This document shows, piece by piece, positions 58,967 through 64,000 of a stretch of 64,000 nucleotides of DNA. Position 1 is the first letter of the stretch, and every line of letters starts with the position of its first letter. This DNA is from Amycolatopsis granulosa (lineage in GTDB: Bacteria > Actinomycetota > Actinomycetes > Mycobacteriales > Pseudonocardiaceae). A program made the position numbers and the translations under genes. Location: NCBI RefSeq assembly GCF_011758745.1, contig NZ_JAANOV010000001.1, positions 2,976,001-3,040,000 of the forward strand, written 5' to 3'. The notes under the pieces are model-generated. The model did no database searches and was not told the DNA's origin. It saw only the letters and a list, made by a program, of their open reading frames with translations.

Positions 58967-59437
58967 GCCGGAACATTAGCCGGGAGGCCCGAATACCAAC
59001 CAACGAGGGACGACGCCCCGGTTGAGGATTCGATGCCGCAGGCGCAGACTTGGGGGCAACGGCGGATCGGTCACCGGTCCGGGACGCACTACCCGGGTGC
59101 GGCCCACCGAGCCGTCCGACGGGAGAGGATCAGGTGGTTCAATGACGAGAAGTTCCTCGCGGTTGACTACCGGATTACGCTGTGGACCCACGGCCGGGAT
59201 GCGATGAACCCAGTCCGGCTGTGACTGTGAGCAGCACGGGTTTCCATCTCGATGCGCCTCGACCATCGTTAGCGCACTACGGCGATTTCGAGCCTGTTTC
59301 GGTGCGGTCTCCGTGTCCGCACCGCAGAGCGACTCGCCGGCCCGCGACGTGGTCAACCGCTGATTACAATTGACAACCTCGGTAATCCTGGGTGCGGACC
59401 GGCCGGTCCGCACCCAGGCTTGTGTGAGGGAGAACGC
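58967..59437. other. Intergenic region with candidate promoter
   Basis: 471 bases between marR and the metalloprotease. TACAAT at 59365-59370 is a good -10 hexamer with TG shortly upstream, and the transcript would start near 59377. A 63-codon frame at 59033 exists but has no ribosome site and no recognisable family. Confidence 0.45.
59387..59418 (+). promoter_or_regulatory. 32-bp perfect palindrome before metalloprotease gene
   Basis: CCTGGGTGCGGACC-GGCC-GGTCCGCACCCAGG is completely self-complementary and ends 19 bp before the GTG start. In RNA it would make a very stable hairpin just upstream of the ribosome site GGGAG. It may be an operator or a translational control element. Confidence 0.5.
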
Positions 59438-60349
59438 GTGCGGTTTGACGAAGGCGCCGGGCTGGACACGTCCGAGGTCGACGACCTCCGCGGAGGTGGT
59501 GGCGGGATCGGGAGCAGAATCGCGCTCGGCGGTGGCGGCCTCGGCGTCGTCGGCGTGATCATCTACTTCGTGCTCTCCCAGATCGGGGGGGTCAGCCCCA
59601 GTGGTGCGGGCAGTCTGGGCGATCTCGGGTCCGGGGAGCAGGTCACCAACGGGCGGCTCGCGCAGGAGTGCCGCACCGGCGCGGACGCGAACTCCAACCA
59701 CGATTGCGCGATCGTCGCCATCGTGAACTCGGTTCAGGACTACTGGAGCGACCAGTTCGCGCGCTCCGGCCGCACCTACCGGCAGGCGCAGACGAACTTC
59801 TTTAGCGGCGCCGTGCGCACCGGCTGCGGCAACGCCACCTCCGACGTCGGACCGTTCTACTGCCCGGCCGACTCCGAGGTCTATATCGACTTGTCGTTCT
59901 ACAACGAGCTGCGCACGCGATTCGGGACGCAGGGCGGGACGTTCGCCGAGGCGTACGTGCTCGCGCACGAGTACGGCCACCACGTGCAGAACCTGCTCGG
60001 CACGTCCCGCCGGGTCGGCAACCAGACGGGACCGACGTCGGGTTCGGTGCGGCTCGAACTCCAGGCCGACTGCTACGCCGGCGTGTGGGCCAACCACGCG
60101 ACAACCACACCGTCGTCCAGCGGGCGGCCACTGATCAGCGACGTCACGCAGGACGACATCCACCGCGCGCTCGACACCGCCTCCCGCATCGGCGACGACT
60201 ACATCCAGTCGAAACTCGGTGGGGGCCACGTGGACTCCTCGCAGTTCACGCACGGCACATCGGCGCAGCGGGAACGCTGGTTCACCACCGGGCTGCAGAC
60301 CGGCGACCCCGCCCGCTGCGACACCTTCGGCACCAACAACCTGGGCTGA
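59438..60349 (+). CDS. YpfJ-type neutral zinc metalloprotease
   Basis: 303 residues. N-terminal VRFDEGAGLDTSEVDDLRGG, one membrane helix (GLGVVGVIIYFVLSQIG), then an external domain with TGCGNATSDVGPFYCPADSE and AEAYVLAHEYGHHVQNLLG, which holds HEYGH, and a later LELQADCYAGVWANH with the third ligand Glu/Asp. This is the putative neutral zinc metallopeptidase family (YpfJ). GTG at 59438 follows GGGAG. Membrane-anchored; substrate unknown. Confidence 0.9.
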   Translation: MRFDEGAGLDTSEVDDLRGGGGGIGSRIALGGGGLGVVGVIIYFVLSQIGGVSPSGAGSLGDLGSGEQVTNGRLAQECRTGADANSNHDCAIVAIVNSVQDYWSDQFARSGRTYRQAQTNFFSGAVRTGCGNATSDVGPFYCPADSEVYIDLSFYNELRTRFGTQGGTFAEAYVLAHEYGHHVQNLLGTSRRVGNQTGPTSGSVRLELQADCYAGVWANHATTTPSSSGRPLISDVTQDDIHRALDTASRIGDDYIQSKLGGGHVDSSQFTHGTSAQRERWFTTGLQTGDPARCDTFGTNNLG

Positions 60350-60359
60350 CGCCGCTGCT

Positions 60360-61440
60360 GCACGAGTGGACAGTTCGTCTGCGCGCGAGTGGGACTCTCG
60401 CGTGTCGGTGAGTGATTGGGCCGTTCACCGACCCGCGAGAGGGACACCTCACGCACTCATGACTGCGAAGCTCGCACGCTGATGAGCGAATGGGTATCTC
60501 GGGCGGTCACGGGTGGAGCGTCTCGTGGGCCGGCGAGTGGGCCTGTGGTGCGGTCGGCGACTATCCCTTTCGCACAGCCCGAAATCGGCCGTCGCGCGCC
60601 CGCGAGTGGAACCGTTCATGCCTGCGTGAGTAGAACTTTCGCGCGCCCGTGAGTGGCACCCTCGCGCCAGCGCGAGCGGCACCCGCGTGCCAGCGTGAGC
60701 GGCACCCTCGCGCCCGCACGAATGGAACCTTCACGCGCCCACGAACGGCACCCTCGCGCCAGCGCGACTGGGAACCTCGTGCCCGCACGAATGGAACCTT
60801 CGCGCGCCCGTGAACGGCACCCTCGCGCCAGCGCGAGCGGCACCCGTGTGCCAGCTCGCGGAACCGTCCGCGCCGCGCGGGTGGAACCCTCGTGCCTGCG
60901 CGGGTGGAACCCTCGTGCCTGCGCGACTGGAACCCTCGTGCCTGCGCGGGTGGAACCTTCGCGCGCACGTCAGCGGCACCCTCGTGCTGGCGCGTGCGGC
61001 ATATTCGCGCACGGGGCCGGCGGGGTCGTCGTCACCGGCGGCGCGGAGGGAGATTTCGCGCAACCGTGACTGGGACTTCCGCGTGAGTTGACCGGACCTT
61101 TCACGCGTCCCGAGTGGAACGGTCGAACAGCACGCGAGTGGAACTGTTGCATGCGCGTGAGCGGGACTCTCGAGTGGTCGTGATTGGAGACTTCGCGCGT
61201 CCACCAGCAGGGCTGTCCTGCTCGCACAAGTGGGACTTTCGCGCAGTGTGCATGGAACTCTCGCGCGTCGACGAGCGAGACCATCGTGCCTACGCGCGAA
61301 CAGGACCCTCGCGCGTCCGCGAACAGGGCCCTCGCGCGTCCGCGAACAGGGCCCTCGCGCGTCCGCGAACAGGGCCCTCGCGCGTCCACGAACAGGACCC
61401 TCGCGCGTCCGCGAAGTGGGGCCGTCGCCCGTCGGGCGAA
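60360..61440. repeat. 1-kb field of 23-bp tandem imperfect repeats
   Basis: Units of about 23 bp, such as CGCGCGTCCGCGAACAGGGC and CGCGCCAGCGCGAGCGGCAC, follow each other for about 1 kb between two convergent genes. Four nearly identical units lie at 61298-61390, where GAACAGG recurs at 61321, 61344 and 61367. Many units have the form CGCGAGTGG-AC-CTCGCG, so each can fold on itself. All frames are low-complexity; none has a ribosome site. Confidence 0.85.
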
Positions 61441-61478
61441 TGGGACGGTCCTGCGCGGACGGCTCGCCGGCACGGAAA

Positions 61479-61515
61479 GGAGGTGTCGCCCGGCCCGGGG
61501 CCGGGCGACACCTCC
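61479..61515. terminator. Perfect long hairpin after M28 gene
   Basis: GGAGGTGTCGCCCGGCC pairs with GGCCGGGCGACACCTCC around CGG. It lies 76 bp past the aminopeptidase stop and next to the repeat field. No T-tract, but the stem of 17 bp should stop or protect transcripts from either side. Confidence 0.65.
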
Positions 61516-61590
61516 TGCACGATCAAGCAGCGGCTGACGCCGCGGCCCGTTCAGCCACGCGATCGGGGCCGCGCCCGGCGGTCAACCGGG

Positions 61591-63072
61591 TCAGGCAACA
61601 GCCGACCTGGCCGCCTTCGCCGCGGGGTGCCGGTGCGGTTTCACCGCCGGCTTGCCCGGGGCGACACCGTTCACCGACTCCGTGCTGAGCGCGAACGTTC
61701 CCAGTGCCCAGGCGATCGTGTCGGCGTTGCGGTCCAGTGCCACGCGGTCCACGTTGCCGAGGTTGTCGCACGCCTGGTGGTAGCACGGGTCGTACGCGAC
61801 ACCTGCCTGGCCGCCCCACTTCGCGGCCTGCTCGGGCGTCTTCGCGTCCTCCGCGCCGGTGAACAGGCCACCCGAGGGAATCCCCACCGCGATGAACTCA
61901 CCGTAATCCGACCGGCCGTCGAAGTCCGTGCCCTCCGTGGGAACGCCGCGGTCGTTCAGGTATCCGGTCAGGGTCCGCTCGATCTGCGCCGAACCGTACG
62001 GGCCCGGTCCGGCCCCCACCCCGTCGGAATTGTCGCCGTCGTAGGCGAAGTACGCCGCGTTCGGCGAGCCGATCATGTCGAAGTTCAGGTACAGCGCGAT
62101 GTCCAGCTGCTGCTCGAACGTCAGCGAGTCCACATAGTACGTCGATCCGACGAGGCCGTACTCCTCGGCGCTCCACCACGCGAACCGCACCGCGTTCTCC
62201 ACCTTCGGCTTGCTGCCCAGCTGCAACGCGATCTCCAGCAGCGCCGCCGAGCCGGTGCCGTTGTCGTTGATGCCCGGCCCTGCCGGAACGCTGTCCAGGT
62301 GCGCACCGGCCATCACCACGTTGTCCTTGCGGCCGGTCTTCGTCTCCGCGATCACGTTGTACGACGTCCGCTGCTCCCGGAACTCGCGCAGATCCAGCGT
62401 CACCGTCGCACCGTTGCGCCCGGCGAGCGCCTGCCCGTCGGCCTGGGAGATGCCGCCCGTCGGGATGCGCGAGGCAGCCGGGTCGCCGAGCGTTCCGTTC
62501 AGCGGGCCTGCCTCGTTGTTGTAGATGATCGCGCCGAGCGCACCGGCGTCCGCGGCCGCCGCCTGCTTCTGCGCGAACGGGCACGCGCCGCGCGACACCA
62601 GCACGATCTTGCCCGTCACCCCGGTGTAGTCCGACACCTCGCAACCGGGGGTGGCGTCGACCGGGACCACCGCCAGCGGCGCCGTGATCCCGCCCGCGGG
62701 AGTGGACGCGCTGTAGGTCATGACGGTGATCGGGACGTCCGCCCCACCCACCGTCAGCTTCTCCGCGAGCTTTTCGGTGTAGACGAACGGGAACTCCTGC
62801 CGCGTCACCGAATACCCCGCGTCGGCGAGCTTGCCGGCGATGTACTCGGCCGACGCGGCGTGACCGTCGGTGCTCGCGGCGCGGTTGCCGGCGTGGCTGT
62901 CGGCGATGCGCTGCAACGCGACGAGATGGCGGTTGATCGCACCGGCGTCGGTCTTCTTGACGAGCTGTGCGGGTAGCGGGGACGGGGCTGCCGTCGCGGC
63001 CGGGGTGACGGCCGACGCGAGCGCGGCGGTCAGCACCAGGGCGGCAAAGGTTCGCTTTGGCCGAAGTGACAT
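61591..63072 (-). CDS. Secreted M28 aminopeptidase with PA domain
   Basis: 493 residues. Signal peptide (FAALVLTAALASAVTPAATA), PA domain (GKIVLVSRGACPFAQKQAAA) and M28 zinc peptidase: VVMAGAHLDSVPAGPGINDN (His, bridging Asp), WWSAEEYGLVGS (catalytic and zinc Glu), YLNFDMIGSP (Asp) and YDPCYHQACD (His). Similar to the Streptomyces griseus aminopeptidase, which removes N-terminal hydrophobic residues. Exported. ATG at 63070-63072. Confidence 0.95.
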   Translation of the reverse strand: MSLRPKRTFAALVLTAALASAVTPAATAAPSPLPAQLVKKTDAGAINRHLVALQRIADSHAGNRAASTDGHAASAEYIAGKLADAGYSVTRQEFPFVYTEKLAEKLTVGGADVPITVMTYSASTPAGGITAPLAVVPVDATPGCEVSDYTGVTGKIVLVSRGACPFAQKQAAAADAGALGAIIYNNEAGPLNGTLGDPAASRIPTGGISQADGQALAGRNGATVTLDLREFREQRTSYNVIAETKTGRKDNVVMAGAHLDSVPAGPGINDNGTGSAALLEIALQLGSKPKVENAVRFAWWSAEEYGLVGSTYYVDSLTFEQQLDIALYLNFDMIGSPNAAYFAYDGDNSDGVGAGPGPYGSAQIERTLTGYLNDRGVPTEGTDFDGRSDYGEFIAVGIPSGGLFTGAEDAKTPEQAAKWGGQAGVAYDPCYHQACDNLGNVDRVALDRNADTIAWALGTFALSTESVNGVAPGKPAVKPHRHPAAKAARSAVA

Positions 63073-63147
63073 GGGCAGTCACTTTTGTCCCGATCCGCCC
63101 GAAGGTCAATCGTGCATTCGGTCTACCCCGGCAATAGGGTCGGGCTC

Positions 63148-64000
63148 ATGCATGCGATCAAGCTCCGTGAACCCGGCGGCCCGGACAACCTGGAATGGGT
63201 CGAGGTCGCCGACCCGCAACCGGGCCCCGGCGAGGTCCTCCTCGACGTCGCCGCCAGCGCGGTGAACCGGGCGGATCTCCTGCAACGCCAGGGCAACTAC
63301 CCACCGCCACCCGGGGCGAGTGACATCCTCGGCCTGGAGTGCTCCGGCAGGATCGCGCGGCTCGGCGAGGGTGTCGAGGGCTGGCAAGTCGGCGACGAGG
63401 TGTGTGCGCTGCTCGCCGGTGGCGGCTACGCCGAACGCGTCGCCGTGCCCGCCGGGCAGCTGCTCCCGGTGCCCGGCGAGGTCGACCTGATCACCGCCGC
63501 CGGCCTGCCCGAGGTGGCCTGCACGGTCTGGTCCAACATCGTGATGCACGCCGGCCTCACCGAGGGTGATGTGCTGCTCGTGCACGGCGGCGCTGGCGGC
63601 ATCGGCACGCACGCGATCCAGGTCGGCAAGGCACTGGGCGCCACGGTCGCGGTCACCGCCGGCTCGGCGGACCGGCTGGACCGCTGCCGCCAGCTCGGTG
63701 CCGACCTCGCGATCAACTACCGCGAGCAGGACTTCGTCGAAGTGCTCCAGAAGGAAACCGGCGGGGCCGACGTCATCCTCGACAACATGGGCGCGAAGTA
63801 CCTGGACCGCAACGTCAGCGCGCTGAGGACCGGCGGCCGCCTGGCGATCATCGGCATGCAGGGCGGCGTCAAGGGCGAGCTGAACATCGGCAAGCTGATG
63901 AGCAAGCGCGCCAGCGTCGCGGCCACCACGCTGCGGGCGCGACCGGTGGACGACAAGGCGCGCATCGTCGCGGACGTGCGGGACCGCCTGTGGCCGCTGG
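63148..64000 (+). CDS. NAD(P)H-quinone oxidoreductase, MDR family, cut by window edge
   Basis: 284 residues visible, with no stop before base 64000. Zinc-free medium-chain reductase of the PIG3/quinone-reductase type: VNRADLLQRQGNYPPPPGAS near residue 40, LGLECSGRIARLGEGV, and the nucleotide motif HGGAGGIGTHAIQVGKALGA. ATG at 63148. Reduces quinones or enones with NADPH. The gap to the divergent aminopeptidase is 75 bp. Confidence 0.92.
   Translation, partial: MHAIKLREPGGPDNLEWVEVADPQPGPGEVLLDVAASAVNRADLLQRQGNYPPPPGASDILGLECSGRIARLGEGVEGWQVGDEVCALLAGGGYAERVAVPAGQLLPVPGEVDLITAAGLPEVACTVWSNIVMHAGLTEGDVLLVHGGAGGIGTHAIQVGKALGATVAVTAGSADRLDRCRQLGADLAINYREQDFVEVLQKETGGADVILDNMGAKYLDRNVSALRTGGRLAIIGMQGGVKGELNIGKLMSKRASVAATTLRARPVDDKARIVADVRDRLWPL

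Noticed and set aside
59033-59224. Small cold-shock-like protein (RWFNDEK)
   Set aside because: The resemblance to the cold-shock KWFN motif is limited to a few residues, the RNA-binding motifs are absent and there is no ribosome site.
60360-61440. Possible CRISPR array or long coding region
   Set aside because: Contiguous 23-bp imperfect repeats without spacers; every frame gives low-complexity Arg-rich peptides, with no start site.

Overview
The window is chromosomal DNA of a high-GC actinomycete. Third codon positions are almost all G or C and GTG starts are common. An SsgA-family sporulation/division gene, an isoniazid-inducible iniBAC-type locus, an Rv2629-type ribosome factor beside an RsbW/SigF pair, a bacterial Ku/LigD system and long G+C-rich intergenic repeats together point to Pseudonocardiaceae, most like Amycolatopsis (inference, no database search was run). 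About 52 intact protein genes, three tRNA genes, one mobile-element remnant and two long intergenic repeat fields can be supported.

Layout. 1-6.4 kb: a minus-strand metabolic block (acyl-CoA transferase, ABM monooxygenase, SDR, cysteine-free ribosomal protein L36, MFS exporter, luciferase-like oxidoreductase, secreted lysyl-oxidase-like protein). 6.4-13.2 kb: a tightly overlapping five-gene operon (cupin, DUF1537 four-carbon acid kinase, PdxA-type dehydrogenase, cyclase-family hydrolase, TIM-barrel protein), with a LysR regulator and a divergent amino-acid permease. 13.3-18.55 kb: an island built on tRNA-Arg(ACG). It is bounded by a perfect 113-bp direct repeat, has a third degenerate repeat further out, and carries a VapBC45-like toxin-antitoxin pair, an A+T-rich HEPN-like gene, tRNA fragments, a palindromic MITE-like element and a decayed tyrosine integrase. 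18.5-25 kb: tRNA-Arg, tRNA-Ser, an MprF-like protein, acetoacetyl-CoA synthetase, a dienelactone-hydrolase-like protein, a HisC-like aminotransferase and a TSUP transporter.

25-34.6 kb: Rv2629-type hibernation factor, anti-sigma/sigma pair, NHEJ genes (ligase, a collapsed polymerase-domain pseudogene, Ku), a membrane adenylate cyclase, a KAS III-like synthase, an AlkZ-like glycosylase candidate, an Lrp regulator and an SsgA-like protein. 34.6-35.05 kb is a minisatellite-like repeat. 35.5-45 kb: a threonine/proline-rich membrane protein, a NarL-type two-component system, a BisC-like molybdoenzyme, an NCS1 permease, a ketopantoate-reductase/sulfurtransferase fusion and an L,D-transpeptidase lipoprotein.

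45-54 kb holds the envelope-stress locus: IniR-like LuxR regulator and Hsp70-like protein on one strand, divergent from iniB-iniA-iniC. Next to it (53.9-56.6 kb) is a small cluster with a candidate alpha-ketoglutarate HExxH peptide hydroxylase translationally coupled to a 62-residue protein, a 52-residue membrane protein and a GntR regulator with matching operator palindromes; this is the best candidate for an undescribed system. The end holds tRNA-Ser, MarR, a zinc metalloprotease, a 1-kb field of 23-bp repeats, a secreted M28 aminopeptidase and a quinone oxidoreductase cut by the window edge.
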